Assembly (NCBI RefSeq): GCF_938002845.1 | Contig: NZ_CALKZP010000039.1 | Location: 1 to 63,668 of the forward strand | Direction: 5' to 3' | Length of the DNA stretch: 63,668 nucleotides | Source of the DNA: an uncultured Campylobacter sp. | GTDB lineage: Bacteria > Campylobacterota > Campylobacteria > Campylobacterales > Campylobacteraceae | In this document: piece after piece, positions 45,562 to 54,681 of the stretch | Layout of the letters: the number at the start of each line of letters is the position of its first letter | Position numbering within the stretch: the stretch's first letter is position 1 | Position numbers and translations under genes: made by a program | The notes under the pieces: generated by a model | What the model saw: only the letters and a program-made list of their open reading frames with translations | Told to the model about the DNA's origin: nothing | Database searches by the model: none

Positions 45562-45942
45562 TTATTTGAGTTCGACTTTAGCGCCTGCTTCTTCAAGCTC
45601 TTTTTTAGCCTTCTCGGCGTCTTCTTTGTTAAGTCCCTCTTTAAGAACGGACGGAGTAGCCTCGGTAGCGTCTTTGGCTTCTTTTAGACCAAGGCCTGTT
45701 AAGGCGCGAACGACCTTAATTACGTTGATCTTCTTATCGCCTGCATCAAGCAATACGACGTCGAATTCTGTTTTCTCCTCAGCCGCTGCCGCACCTGCGC
45801 CGCCCGCACCTGCGCCGCCAGCTACCATAACCGGAGCTGCGCTTACGCCAAATTTTTCTTCGAATTCTTTAACTAACTCGCTAAGCTCTAGCACCGAAAG
45901 ATTAGAGATATACTCTAAAACATCTTCTTTTGAAATTGCCAT
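45562..45942 (-). CDS. rplL: Ribosomal protein L7/L12
   Basis: A 126-residue stalk protein that recruits translation factors. The N-terminal dimerisation helix is followed by an Ala/Gly-rich hinge (about 40-58), and the C-terminal domain has the KVIKVVRALTGLGLKEAKD factor-binding helix. It lies 20 bp after rplJ. Confidence 0.98.
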   Translation of the reverse strand: MAISKEDVLEYISNLSVLELSELVKEFEEKFGVSAAPVMVAGGAGAGGAGAAAAEEKTEFDVVLLDAGDKKINVIKVVRALTGLGLKEAKDATEATPSVLKEGLNKEDAEKAKKELEEAGAKVELK

Positions 45943-45962
45943 ATTATTCTCCTAAATTTTAA

Positions 45963-46442
45963 TTAAGCGCTAGCTTCTTTTTTCTGCTTCAGCGCATTTA
46001 AGCCGATCGTAAAATTTTGAATCGGCGCATTCCATACTTGAAGTAACATCGCGATAAGTTCGTCTCTCGAAGGCATCTTCGAAAGCGCCCTAACCTTATC
46101 TACGCCGGCTACTTCACCATCGATATGAGCGGTCTTAAGTTTAAAAATTTCATTTTTCTCTTCAAATTTAGCCGCTACTTTACATACAGAAAGCTGCTCG
46201 CCCCATAAGAAGATATTGGTATCTTTAAAGCTAAGTCCGTTTTTTTCGGCATTTTTTAATGCGATATTGGCTAGGGTGTTTTTGATAACCCGAACCTTTA
46301 CGCCCGCTTCGCGCGCGCTATTTCTAAGATCTTCAAGCTGCTTAACGCTAAGGCCTTTAAAATCGGAAATTACTATAGCTTCGCTAGCTTTGAAAGCCTC
46401 GCCAAGCTCCGCTACTATCTTTGATTTTTCGTCTCTCGTCAT
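45963..46442 (-). CDS. rplJ: Ribosomal protein L10
   Basis: A 159-residue L10 that anchors L7/L12 to the 50S. Typical N-terminus MTRDEKSKIVAELGEAF and VRVIKNTLA segment. It has a 113-base leader after rplA, where L10 autoregulation usually acts in bacteria. Confidence 0.97.
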   Translation of the reverse strand: MTRDEKSKIVAELGEAFKASEAIVISDFKGLSVKQLEDLRNSAREAGVKVRVIKNTLANIALKNAEKNGLSFKDTNIFLWGEQLSVCKVAAKFEEKNEIFKLKTAHIDGEVAGVDKVRALSKMPSRDELIAMLLQVWNAPIQNFTIGLNALKQKKEASA

Positions 46443-46555
46443 TAGGTCTCCTTTCCGATCGGTGATTTCAAGACAAGCGATCGAAATTTTGAAATTTCGA
46501 TCAATTAAGTTAAAAACCTTGAACTATCTCCAATCTAAGATAAAAATTTAAAATT

Positions 46556-47257
46556 TTATTTTAAATCGATTATTTCTTGATTATCCAGCGTAACCGCAGG
46601 GCTCATAGTAAGTGAAAGCGATGCGTGGGTTACGTATCTGCCCTTCGCAGTCGCTGGCTTATGCTTATTTATGGTTTTAATAAACGTCGTAAGATTGTCT
46701 AAAAGCTGCTCTTTGCTAAAGCTAGCCTTGCCAAGGCCTGCGTGGATATTTCCCTGCTTATCGACGCGGAAGTTTACCTGTCCACCCTTAGCGTTTTTAA
46801 CGGCCTGAGCGACATCCATAGTAACGGTACCGGTTTTAGGGTTCGGCATAACGCCTTTTGGACCAAGAATACGACCTACCTTGCCAACTAGCCCCATTAA
46901 ATTTGGAGTGGCGATAAGAACGTCAAAATTTATATTTCCCTTTTGAATCTCTTCGATCAGATCATCGGCGCCCACGATATCGGCACCTGCTTCGCTAGCC
47001 TCGCTAGCCTTTGCGTCTTTTGCAATCACGGCTACTCGAACGCTCTTGCCAGTACCAGCAGGCAAAACGACCGAGCCGCGCACCATCTGATCGGCATGTC
47101 TTGGATCTACGTTTAGTTTAAGAGCGATCTCCACCGTCTCATCAAATTTAGCAGAAGCTAGAGTTTTTACTGTGCTTACCGCTTCATCTACGCTATAAAT
47201 TTTATTTACATCAACTTTTTTTAAAAGTTCGTTGAATCTTTTTGAATTTTTTGGCAT
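46556..47257 (-). CDS. rplA: Ribosomal protein L1
   Basis: A 233-residue L1 of the mobile L1 stalk. It has the characteristic GRILGPKGVMPNPKTGTVT and a full-length C-terminus. It follows rplK by 56 bases in the standard rplKA order. Confidence 0.98.
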   Translation of the reverse strand: MPKNSKRFNELLKKVDVNKIYSVDEAVSTVKTLASAKFDETVEIALKLNVDPRHADQMVRGSVVLPAGTGKSVRVAVIAKDAKASEASEAGADIVGADDLIEEIQKGNINFDVLIATPNLMGLVGKVGRILGPKGVMPNPKTGTVTMDVAQAVKNAKGGQVNFRVDKQGNIHAGLGKASFSKEQLLDNLTTFIKTINKHKPATAKGRYVTHASLSLTMSPAVTLDNQEIIDLK

Positions 47258-47313
47258 ATATTTCTCCGCAATTAAAGTGCTACCGCTTTTTTAAACCTTA
47301 GCGGTCAAAAGGT

Positions 47314-47739
47314 TTAGTCAGTGACCGTAATACCCATAGAACGAGCCGAACCCGCTATAATCCTAGCAGCCTGCTCTCTATCTTTGGTATTCAGATCGGC
47401 GATCTTTTTCTCGACGATCTCTAAAACCTGAGCTTTCGTTAAGGATGCTACCTTCTTTTTAAGAGGGTTGTCCGAACCCTTATCTATCTTCGCCGCTTTT
47501 TTGATCAAATCCGTCGCAGGCGGTTGCTTAGTGATGAAAGTAAAGCTTTTATCGGCATAAACCGTGATGATAACAGGAATGTTAAAGCCCGCCATATCTT
47601 TGGTTCGCTCGTTAAACGCTTTGCAAAATTCCATAATATTAACGCCTTTTTGACCTAGTGCAGGACCTACCGGCGGGCTTGGATTTGCTTTTGCGGCCGC
47701 TATTTGCAGCTTGATTTCGCCAACAACTTTCTTAGCCAT
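47314..47739 (-). CDS. rplK: Ribosomal protein L11
   Basis: A 141-residue L11 of the GTPase-associated centre. The N-terminal PSPPVGPALGQKGVNIMEFC and C-terminal AGSARSMGITV are typical. It lies 20 bp after nusG. Confidence 0.98.
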   Translation of the reverse strand: MAKKVVGEIKLQIAAAKANPSPPVGPALGQKGVNIMEFCKAFNERTKDMAGFNIPVIITVYADKSFTFITKQPPATDLIKKAAKIDKGSDNPLKKKVASLTKAQVLEIVEKKIADLNTKDREQAARIIAGSARSMGITVTD

Positions 47740-47759
47740 AAATTTACTCCTTATAAAAT

Positions 47760-48290
47760 TTAAATAATCTTTTCAACTTGCGAGTATGAAATTTCAATCG
47801 GCGTGCTTCGTCCGAAGATCGAAACATTGAGGCGAAGCTTGCCATGGATCATATCATACTCTTCTACGATGCCGTTGAAATTAGCAAAAGGCCCATCGAC
47901 GATCCTAACCGTCTCGCCCTCATCGAAATTAATCTTGGGCTTAGGAGCCTCGCGATTATTAATCTTTTCTAGAATTATTTCGATATCTTTTTCCGGTAAC
48001 GCAGAGGGTTTTTTCGCCTCGCCGATAAAGCGACTGACCTTAGGCAGCATCTGAATTCTATGCCATAAAGTGGTATCCAAATCTAAATTTGCAAAGCAAT
48101 ATCCTGGATATAAGCTACGCTCTTTGATGGTTTGCTTTGTATTTTTGACCTCTATAACATCTTCGGTAGGCACTAGCACTTCGCCGATCTTAGCCTCAAG
48201 CGCTTCATCTTGCTTTAGCGCTTCTATCGCACGCTTTACCGCCATCTCGCTGCCGGCGTAAGTTTGTATCGCATACCATTTATTTGCCAT
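47760..48290 (-). CDS. nusG: Transcription antitermination factor NusG
   Basis: A 176-residue NusG that binds RNA polymerase and couples it to Rho or the ribosome. The NGN domain starts KWYAIQTYAGSE, and the C-terminal KOW motif is GETVRIVDGPFANFNGIV. It lies 14 bp after secE. Confidence 0.98.
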   Translation of the reverse strand: MANKWYAIQTYAGSEMAVKRAIEALKQDEALEAKIGEVLVPTEDVIEVKNTKQTIKERSLYPGYCFANLDLDTTLWHRIQMLPKVSRFIGEAKKPSALPEKDIEIILEKINNREAPKPKINFDEGETVRIVDGPFANFNGIVEEYDMIHGKLRLNVSIFGRSTPIEISYSQVEKII

Positions 48291-48304
48291 ATTGCGATCC
48301 TTAC

Positions 48305-48478
48305 TTAAGCCGTTATCAAAGCGGACATAATCAGATCCACTAGCGCTAAAAACAGTGCGATAACTACGACTACGACGACTACAGAGATATATGCTGTTTT
48401 AGTTTGATCTTTAGTCGGGAAAATTACCTTATCTAACTCTACTTTTGCTTGTTTATAATACTCTTTTACTTTTTCCAT
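48305..48478 (-). CDS. secE: Preprotein translocase subunit SecE
   Basis: A 57-residue single-span SecE starting MEKVKEYYKQAKVELDKV, followed by a Val/Ile/Ala-rich transmembrane helix. A longer in-frame reading would run into tRNA-Trp, so ATG 48478 is the start. It stabilises SecY in the inner membrane. Confidence 0.95.
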   Translation of the reverse strand: MEKVKEYYKQAKVELDKVIFPTKDQTKTAYISVVVVVVVIALFLALVDLIMSALITA

Positions 48479-48490
48479 ACCCAATCCTCG

Positions 48491-48566
48491 TGGCAGGGCA
48501 AGAGGGATTCGAACCCCCAACCATCGGATTTGGAATCCGGCGCTCTACCGTTGGAGCTATTGCCCT
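48491..48566 (-). tRNA. tRNA-Trp (CCA)
   Basis: A 76-base cloverleaf with 7-bp acceptor stem AGGGCAA/TTGCCCT, T loop GGTTCGAATCC, anticodon CCA in GATTCCAAATC and an encoded 3' CCA. It lies between rpmG and secE, as in other Campylobacter. Confidence 0.97.
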
Positions 48567-48573
48567 ATAACAA

Positions 48574-48747
48574 TTAGCCTTTTAACTTTACTTCTTTATG
48601 AAGCGTGTGCTTTTTTAATCTAGGGCAATATTTTTTAAGTTCTAGTTTTTCGGTCGTAGTTTTGCTGTTTTTATAAGTAGTATAGTTAATATCGCCACTT
48701 TCGGAGCATTTTAATCCGACCTTTACTCTACTTGAATTCTTTGCCAT
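48574..48747 (-). CDS. rpmG: Ribosomal protein L33
   Basis: A 57-residue L33, short enough to be missed by length cut-offs. The sequence starts MAKNSSRVKVGLKCSESGD and ends with RLKKHTLHKEVKLKG. Only two cysteines are present (in LKC and YCPR), so the four-Cys zinc ribbon is incomplete, as in other zinc-independent L33 forms. The ATG follows AAGGAAACC. It is downstream of the tuf terminator and upstream of tRNA-Trp. Confidence 0.95.
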   Translation of the reverse strand: MAKNSSRVKVGLKCSESGDINYTTYKNSKTTTEKLELKKYCPRLKKHTLHKEVKLKG

Positions 48748-48760
48748 TTGGTTTCCTTGA

Positions 48761-48796
48761 ATAAAAAAGCAAGCGGAATTTTAAAATTCCGCTTGC
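48761..48796 (-). terminator. Rho-independent terminator after tuf
   Basis: A perfect 28-base palindrome (48769-48796; arms begin GCAAGCGGAATTTT) followed on the coding strand by TTTTTTAT. Some read-through into rpmG-secE is likely because no separate strong promoter is obvious. Confidence 0.85.
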
Positions 48797-48803
48797 AAAA
48801 AAA

Positions 48804-50003
48804 TTAAGCGATGATTTTCGAAACGACGCCTGAACCTACGGTGTGACCGCCTTCGCGAATCGCGAAGCGAGTACCTTGCTCAAGAGCAATCGGGGCGATT
48901 AGCTCAACGGTAATCTTAACATTATCGCCAGGCATTACCATTTCGGTTCCCTCAGGAAGAGTAATCGAACCGGTAACATCTGTCGTACGAACGTAAAACT
49001 GCGGTCTATAATTATTAAAGAATGGAGTATGGCGTCCGCCTTCTTCTTTAGTTAGGATATAAACCTCGCCCTCAAATTTAGTATGAGGAGTGATAGATTT
49101 TGGTTTGCATAAAACCATACCGCGCTCTACTTCCTCTTTCTTAGTACCGCGCAATAAAACACCTACGTTATCGCCGGCTTCACCTTGATCCATCTCTTTT
49201 CTAAACATCTCAACGCCGGTAACGGTAGTAGTTTGAGTAGGTTTAATACCTACGATCTCGATAGTATCGCCAACTTTAACGATACCTTTTTCGATTCTAC
49301 CGGTTACAACGGTACCGCGACCGGAAATCGAGAAAATATCTTCGATCGGAAGAAGGAAATCTTTATCAGTATCGCGAACAGGAGTTGGAATATAGCTATC
49401 AACCGCATCCATAAGCTCCATAATCTTTGCAGACCATTCGCCGTCTTGTCCAGCTTTTGCTTCCTCAAGAGCCTTAAGAGCAGAGCCCTTAATGATTGGG
49501 GTCTCGTCGCCAGGGAATTTATACTCTTTTAAAAGATCTCTAACTTCCTCTTCGACTAGCTCTAAAAGATCCGGATCATCGACCATATCGGTTTTGTTTA
49601 GGAAAACTACGATATAAGGAACGCCTACCTGGCGAGAAAGCAAGATGTGCTCGCGAGTTTGAGGCATAGGACCATCTGCAGCAGAGACAACTAAAATAGC
49701 GCCGTCCATCTGAGCCGCGCCGGTAATCATATTTTTTACGTAGTCGGCGTGGCCAGGGCAGTCAACGTGAGCATAGTGACGTTTCTCGGTCTCATATTCG
49801 ATGTGAGACGTAGCGATAGTAATACCGCGCTCTTTTTCCTCTGGAGCGTTGTCGATATTGTCGTAGTCTTTTAGCTCAGCTAGACCTTTCCTGGAAAGAA
49901 CAGCAGAAATAGCAGCTGTCAAAGTAGTCTTACCATGGTCAACGTGACCGATGGTACCAATGTTTACGTGTGGCTTGTTACGATTAAATTTTTCTTTAGC
50001 CAT
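48804..50003 (-). CDS. tuf: Elongation factor Tu
   Basis: A 399-residue EF-Tu that delivers aminoacyl-tRNA to the ribosome. G motifs: GHVDHGKTTL, DCPGHADY and NKTD. The ATG at 50003 is preferred over the ATG one codon earlier because GGAGG is 5 bases before it. Last gene of the tRNA-Thr/Tyr/Gly/Thr-tuf transcription unit. Only this copy is in the window. Confidence 0.98.
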   Translation of the reverse strand: MAKEKFNRNKPHVNIGTIGHVDHGKTTLTAAISAVLSRKGLAELKDYDNIDNAPEEKERGITIATSHIEYETEKRHYAHVDCPGHADYVKNMITGAAQMDGAILVVSAADGPMPQTREHILLSRQVGVPYIVVFLNKTDMVDDPDLLELVEEEVRDLLKEYKFPGDETPIIKGSALKALEEAKAGQDGEWSAKIMELMDAVDSYIPTPVRDTDKDFLLPIEDIFSISGRGTVVTGRIEKGIVKVGDTIEIVGIKPTQTTTVTGVEMFRKEMDQGEAGDNVGVLLRGTKKEEVERGMVLCKPKSITPHTKFEGEVYILTKEEGGRHTPFFNNYRPQFYVRTTDVTGSITLPEGTEMVMPGDNVKITVELIAPIALEQGTRFAIREGGHTVGSGVVSKIIA

Positions 50004-50059
50004 CATATCCTCCGTTATTGATTTGTGGATTACACAACAAACTAAGCGACTCTATTTTA

Positions 50060-50134
<75 letters not shown>

Positions 50135-50266
50135 GTCAAACTCTTGGCATTAGAGAATTTTTGAAAAAGCATAAACAACTAAATGAAATTAAAAAGGTGT
50201 GCCGTAGAAAATGTATAAAATTTAATATTTTTATCATCTTACAGCTCCCAGTTTAGTTCCAAAATC

Positions 50267-50343
50267 TGGAGCGGGAAACGGGGCTCGAACCCGCGACCCT
50301 CAGCTTGGAAGGCTGATGCTCTAGCCAACTGAGCTAATCCCGC
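50267..50343 (-). tRNA. tRNA-Gly (TCC)
   Basis: A 77-base cloverleaf with acceptor GCGGGAT, anticodon TCC in CCTTCCAAG, T arm GGGTTCGAGCCC and encoded CCA. It is separated from the downstream tRNA-Thr by 132 bases without a gene. Confidence 0.97.
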
Positions 50344-50355
50344 ATCAAAAATTCA

Positions 50356-50440
<85 letters not shown>

Positions 50441-50476
50441 CTTTGATGAAATCTGGTCAAACACTGTTACAAAAAA

Positions 50477-50552
50477 TGGAGCTGGTGGACGGGATCGAAC
50501 CGCCGACCCACTGCTTACAAGGCAGTAGCTCTACCAGCTGAGCTACACCAGC
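50477..50552 (-). tRNA. tRNA-Thr (TGT)
   Basis: A 76-base cloverleaf with acceptor GCTGGTG/CACCAGC, anticodon TGT in CTTGTAAG, T arm GGCGGTTCGATCCC and encoded CCA. First of four tRNAs. The order Thr-Tyr-Gly-Thr-tuf equals E. coli thrU-tyrU-glyT-thrT-tufB. Confidence 0.97.
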
Positions 50553-50572
50553 ATTTTGAAATTGAAGTGGCA

Positions 50573-50601
50573 ATTATAACCGAAAAATCCCCAATTGTCA
50601 A
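50573..50601 (-). promoter_or_regulatory. Consensus sigma-70 promoter of the tRNA-tuf operon
   Basis: On the minus strand, TTGACA (50596-50601), a 17-base spacer and TATAAT (50573-50578): both boxes and the spacing are perfect consensus, rare in Campylobacter, which usually lacks a -35. It starts the transcript about 15 bases before the first tRNA. Confidence 0.92.
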
Positions 50602-50641
50602 GGCTAAAACAGCCTATTTTAAAATTTCATAAAATTTCTGC

Positions 50642-50647
50642 TATAAT
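50642..50647 (+). promoter_or_regulatory. -10 box of the small anchored coiled-coil gene
   Basis: TATAAT, 31 bases upstream of ATG 50679. Confidence 0.6.
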
Positions 50648-50678
50648 GCACGCAATTTTAAATTTTAAGGAATTTTAT

Positions 50679-50891
50679 ATGAAAATCGTACCTTGGATCA
50701 TCATAGTTTTTATGATTTATTTGATTTATTATTTTATCTCCCGCTCCGAAAAGCGCCTAAATACCCTTGAAAAGCGCTTAAATAAGATAGAAGAAAACTT
50801 AAGCGAGATAAAAAAGGCTACCGAAGCTAACAGGCTCTTGATCGAAGAAGCAAAGCTGGACTCTGAAGATGACGCAAAAGAGCAAGAATAA
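50679..50891 (+). CDS. Small membrane-anchored coiled-coil protein
   Basis: A 70-residue protein with one N-terminal transmembrane helix (about 3-23, IVPWIIIVFMIYLIYY) and a charged heptad-like coiled coil (about 27-60, rich in Glu, Lys and Leu), ending in an acidic tail. Start at ATG 50679 follows AAGGAATTTTAT and a TATAAT; an upstream in-frame start would cross the promoter. Function unknown. Confidence 0.72.
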   Translation: MKIVPWIIIVFMIYLIYYFISRSEKRLNTLEKRLNKIEENLSEIKKATEANRLLIEEAKLDSEDDAKEQE

Positions 50892-51511
50892 AATTAAATT
50901 TAAATCCATGATCTCGCTAGCTTAGCCTTTTTGCCAAATATCTCGTGCTAAAAATTGTGAGTATATTTTATGCATACTTTGGCATTTTTGAAAGAAATTT
51001 TACCGCAACGTCGAAACCGCGAAGTGTAAGAAGCTCATACGTAACTAATTCGTTAAATTTTACGAAATTTAAAATTCGCGTTTTAATCCTGCAACGCTAA
51101 GCAAATCCACGCGAATTAATAAATCAAAATTCCAGCCATTAGCCGCAAATTCCATAGAATTTCAAACAATACCGCTTAAAATTAGAATTCCTGCTAAAAT
51201 CCATCTTACAATTCAACTTCTTAAAATTTTGCGCAAATCCCTCAACAAAATTATAAACCACAAAATTTTAGTATTTAAAATCACATTAATCAACCCCGCC
51301 GCAGAGCAAAACCTGTGGGCTTGCCGCCCCGTGCACCGCTTCAGGCTACTTTGTCCAAAAGCTCAAAGACGCAAACCGCAACCTTTACAAGCTAAAGATA
51401 AAATTTAATCATAATTTTTAAAAACCAAAATTTAAAAAGCACAGAATTTTACCCCAGGATTTGAATTGAGTAAAAAGCTGGCGAAATGCAGGAGCTTCTA
51501 AAACGCAAAAT
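50892..51511. other. Gene-free spacer
   Basis: No supportable gene. A short coding-like stretch near 51340-51415 (reading GYFVQKLKDANRNLYKLKIK) has no start and could be a remnant. Confidence 0.55.
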
Positions 51512-52816
51512 TTATCCATTGGAATTTTCCTCGCCCATAAGCGCTTCAGCGATAAGCTCTAGCGGATTTATGCACCTCATCTGCGAGCTGCTTAAAAAAA
51601 GCGAATTATTTAGCTGCATCCTGCACGCACTGCACTCAGCAGAGACTACGCGCACGGGTAGATCCGCCATTGCGCGCGCCTTAGCTAATCCCGCTGCGCG
51701 CGCGAGCTCGTAGCGCTCGGTCTGCATCGTCACACCGCCAAATCCGCAGCATTTATTAGGCTCATCCATCTCGGTTATTTCGTAGTTTTGAGCGAGCAAG
51801 CCGCGCGGCTCTTTCCAAATACCCTGCATTTTGCGGGCATGGCACGGATCGTGATAAGTAATCGCTAAAGCCCTTTTGCCGCGGCGCATCAAAAGATCAC
51901 TTAAGTTTGTAAATTTATAAAAGTATTCGCTAGCCATAAAAATTTTACTCGCAAGCTTTTGTGCGCGGGCTTTCCATTGCGGCTCATTTTCAAAAAAATG
52001 CGCGTAATCCACCCGCAACATCGCAGAGCACGTAGCCTCGGGCACAATAATCGCATCAAGAGCAGGCATGACTTTTTCGAAATATGCTATATTAAATTTT
52101 GCCACGCGTTCAACCGCCGCAAAATCTCCCGTAAAATACGCAGGAGCGCCGCAACAGGCTTGTTCCTTCATCAAATTTACGTTTAGCTTTAGCGCTCGCG
52201 CGATATATAAAACCGCCTCGCCTACGCCCGTGTAAGCGTAGTTTGCTATGCAGCCTATAAAAATTCCGATAGTTTTTTCGCCGCCGTTGTCGATAAATTC
52301 TGCGTGCGAGTTCATAAAGCTCTTTTTCGCAGGAGCAGGCAACAAGCGCTCTTTTTTAAGTATTGGTAAGCCAAATCTAGGCGACATAGAGCTTTGCGTA
52401 TCTTTTCGCATCTTAAAGCCACAGCTAAGAAACACGTATCCAAGCGCTGCTGCTAGATCCAGCGCTTTGCGGTGCCCGAGCAGCCAAAACGCAGCTTTTT
52501 TGTACCACGCGATGCCAAATTTCTCCGCAATGCGCGCGCGAATATTCTCAATCGCCGTATCTATGGGCAAAGACTCACCGCAAATATCTACGCAGTTGGT
52601 GCATAAAAAGCAGCTCTCAAAAATTTTCTTAGTGTTTTTATCAAGCTTTAGCTCATTCCTGCCGTAAGCGCCCAAAAGATCCACAAAACCGCGCGGGCTC
52701 GTTACTTCATCGCCGTTAATGCTATGAATCGTGCAGACTTGGATGCATTTACCACATTTTACGCAACGCTCGCTAAGTGCTGCAAAATCGAACGCTCCAA
52801 GCTTTGCCTTACTCAT
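51512..52816 (-). CDS. Fe-S oxidoreductase with CCG domains (GlcF/LutA-like)
   Basis: A 434-residue protein with two N-terminal 4Fe-4S motifs (CVKCGKCIQVC and CFLCTNCVDIC), then two CCG cysteine-rich domains (ACCGAPAYFTGD and CCGFGGV, with CIANYAY and DPCHARK). This is the layout of glycolate/lactate oxidase Fe-S subunits and heterodisulfide reductase-like proteins. A partner flavin subunit is not adjacent. In C. jejuni the same family lies next to hemN. It follows hemN by 11 bp, so both are probably in one transcript. Substrate unknown. Confidence 0.85.
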   Translation of the reverse strand: MSKAKLGAFDFAALSERCVKCGKCIQVCTIHSINGDEVTSPRGFVDLLGAYGRNELKLDKNTKKIFESCFLCTNCVDICGESLPIDTAIENIRARIAEKFGIAWYKKAAFWLLGHRKALDLAAALGYVFLSCGFKMRKDTQSSMSPRFGLPILKKERLLPAPAKKSFMNSHAEFIDNGGEKTIGIFIGCIANYAYTGVGEAVLYIARALKLNVNLMKEQACCGAPAYFTGDFAAVERVAKFNIAYFEKVMPALDAIIVPEATCSAMLRVDYAHFFENEPQWKARAQKLASKIFMASEYFYKFTNLSDLLMRRGKRALAITYHDPCHARKMQGIWKEPRGLLAQNYEITEMDEPNKCCGFGGVTMQTERYELARAAGLAKARAMADLPVRVVSAECSACRMQLNNSLFLSSSQMRCINPLELIAEALMGEENSNG

Positions 52817-52827
52817 AGCCGCGCCGC

Positions 52828-54192
52828 TTAAACGGTTTTAGAAAAGCGCTTTTCGCCCAAATTTTTACCCATATACTCATCAAAGCACATCGCGATATTG
52901 CGGATCAAAAGCGTGCCGGTAGGCGTTACGGAAATCCTATTTGGCGAGACTTGCACGAAATCCTTTAACGCCTCAAGCTGCTTTAGGCTCGCGCCGAAAT
53001 GCTCGAAAAATTTTATCTTAAATTTCTCCTCGATCGCCTCTATATCGACGCAAAAATTACTCATCAGCCCCATAATCACCTCTTTGCGCAGCAGATCCTC
53101 TTCATTTAGCAAAACGCCCCTGCAATACGGTAGCCTGCCTGCATCTATCGCGGCCTCGTAAGCGTCCATATCTTTGAAATTTTGCGCGTAGTGGCGCACG
53201 CCCTCGCCGATGCTAGTTAGCCCGATGCCGATCAGATCGGCGCCGCCCTTGGTCGTATAGCCCTGAAAATTACGGTGCAGCGAGCCGTTTTTAAGTGCAG
53301 TATGAAGCTCGTCTGCGGGCTTTGAATAGTGATCCATGCCGATCATCTCATATCCGTTCGCGCTCAAAAAATCGTGTGTAAATTTTAAAATTTCAAGCTT
53401 TACCTTCGGCTCGGGCAGCGTCGTCTCGTCAAATTTACGCATCGATTTTTTTATCCACGGCACGTGCGCATAGTTAAAGATCGCGAAGCGGTCCGGATCA
53501 AGCGAAAGCGCAAGCTCTAGCGTGCGCTTAAAGCTAGCTAGGCTCTGATACGGAAGGCCGTAGATGAGATCCATATTTATCGATTTTATCCCCCTCTCGC
53601 GCGCCATAGCTATGACGTCCCTAGTAAGTTCGAAAGGCTGGATGCGGTGGATTTCCTTTTGCACGCGCTCGTCGAAATCCTGCACGCCGTAGCTGATGCG
53701 GTTAAAGCCGTTTGAAACGAGCACGTCAAGCTGCTCGGCGTTTAAAAATCGCGGATCGATCTCGCAACTAATCTCGGCTTCGGGGCTGAAATTTTTAAAA
53801 TATTTTTTGATATTTTTTATATGGCGCGCGAGCTGTTCGGCGCTAAAATATGTAGGCGTGCCGCCGCCGAAGTGCATCTGCACGATCTGCCGCGAGCCGT
53901 CCACTACGCCGCTTAAAATTTGCATTTCGCGCTCGATATAGTCCAAATACCGATCCATCTTGTCGCGCTTGCCCGTGTAGATTACGTTGCAGCCGCAAAA
54001 ATAACAGGCGGAGCGGCAAAACGGCATGTGAAAGTAAAGCGACAGCGGCGTGGAGCTTTTTTGATTTTTCAGCTCATTCAGATACCCGTCGTAGCTGAAG
54101 TTCTCGCTAAATTCCAAAGCGGTCGGATAGCTCGTGTAGCGAGGCCCCGGGCGCGAAAATTTTGCGTAAGCGTCGAAGTCTATGCTATTCAC
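52828..54192 (-). CDS. hemN: Oxygen-independent coproporphyrinogen III dehydrogenase
   Basis: A 454-residue radical SAM enzyme that oxidatively decarboxylates coproporphyrinogen III in heme synthesis without oxygen. The cluster motif is CRSACYFCGC (CxxxCxxC), preceded by YFHMPF and followed by the conserved GGGTPTYF. I choose GTG 54192 (MNSIDFDAYAKFSRPGPRY), which overlaps the UPF0763 gene by 8 bp and matches C. jejuni HemN length. Confidence 0.95.
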   Translation of the reverse strand: MNSIDFDAYAKFSRPGPRYTSYPTALEFSENFSYDGYLNELKNQKSSTPLSLYFHMPFCRSACYFCGCNVIYTGKRDKMDRYLDYIEREMQILSGVVDGSRQIVQMHFGGGTPTYFSAEQLARHIKNIKKYFKNFSPEAEISCEIDPRFLNAEQLDVLVSNGFNRISYGVQDFDERVQKEIHRIQPFELTRDVIAMARERGIKSINMDLIYGLPYQSLASFKRTLELALSLDPDRFAIFNYAHVPWIKKSMRKFDETTLPEPKVKLEILKFTHDFLSANGYEMIGMDHYSKPADELHTALKNGSLHRNFQGYTTKGGADLIGIGLTSIGEGVRHYAQNFKDMDAYEAAIDAGRLPYCRGVLLNEEDLLRKEVIMGLMSNFCVDIEAIEEKFKIKFFEHFGASLKQLEALKDFVQVSPNRISVTPTGTLLIRNIAMCFDEYMGKNLGEKRFSKTV

Positions 54193-54667
54193 GGCCGCCC
54201 GCCTTGGTTTTGATAAGCTCTTCAATGTCGATGAAAAGGTTTGGATGCAGGCTTTTTACGCGCGAAACGACGGCATCAACATCTAAGCTTAATCTTTTCG
54301 CATTCGGATTTGCGCCCGTAAGCCTTCTGATCTCATCCATACACACGATCCACGCGTCGCCGAAATCTACCGGCGTATGCTGCAAAATCGAGCGCTCAAG
54401 CTTGAGATTAAAATTTTCCTGCATCGCGTTTTTGGTCGCGGCGATGAGATTTGCAAGCGATTTTATCGAGATCATCGTGTGCACTTCGTTATTTTCGTCG
54501 ATGCCGAACCACGGCTCCTCGTCGCTCCACGAGCCGCTTTTTAAAGTGAGTTTTTTCTCGTTGTCCTCGCCCTGCGAAATTTCAAAAACCGTCCTTTTCG
54601 AGCTATCCAGCCCAAAAAATTCGCTCGCTTTGTCGATCTTTTTTAAAGCTTTCTCTTTTTCTTCCAT
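54185..54667 (-). CDS. UPF0763 / DUF2603 protein
   Basis: A 160-residue soluble protein, highly charged. The gene position between hemN and argF and the length match C. jejuni Cj0993c, the reference for UPF0763, a family restricted to Campylobacterota. Core segments include EPWFGIDENNEVHTMISIKS and TPVDFGDAWIVCMDEIRRL. Function unknown. It lies 14 bp after argF. Confidence 0.85.
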   Translation of the reverse strand: MEEKEKALKKIDKASEFFGLDSSKRTVFEISQGEDNEKKLTLKSGSWSDEEPWFGIDENNEVHTMISIKSLANLIAATKNAMQENFNLKLERSILQHTPVDFGDAWIVCMDEIRRLTGANPNAKRLSLDVDAVVSRVKSLHPNLFIDIEELIKTKAGGRE

Positions 54668-54681
54668 GCTTTCTCCTAAAT

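Noticed and set aside
50595..50678. Longer N-terminus for the small coiled-coil protein
   Set aside because: It would cross the TATAAT at 50642 and lacks a ribosome site; ATG 50679 has both.
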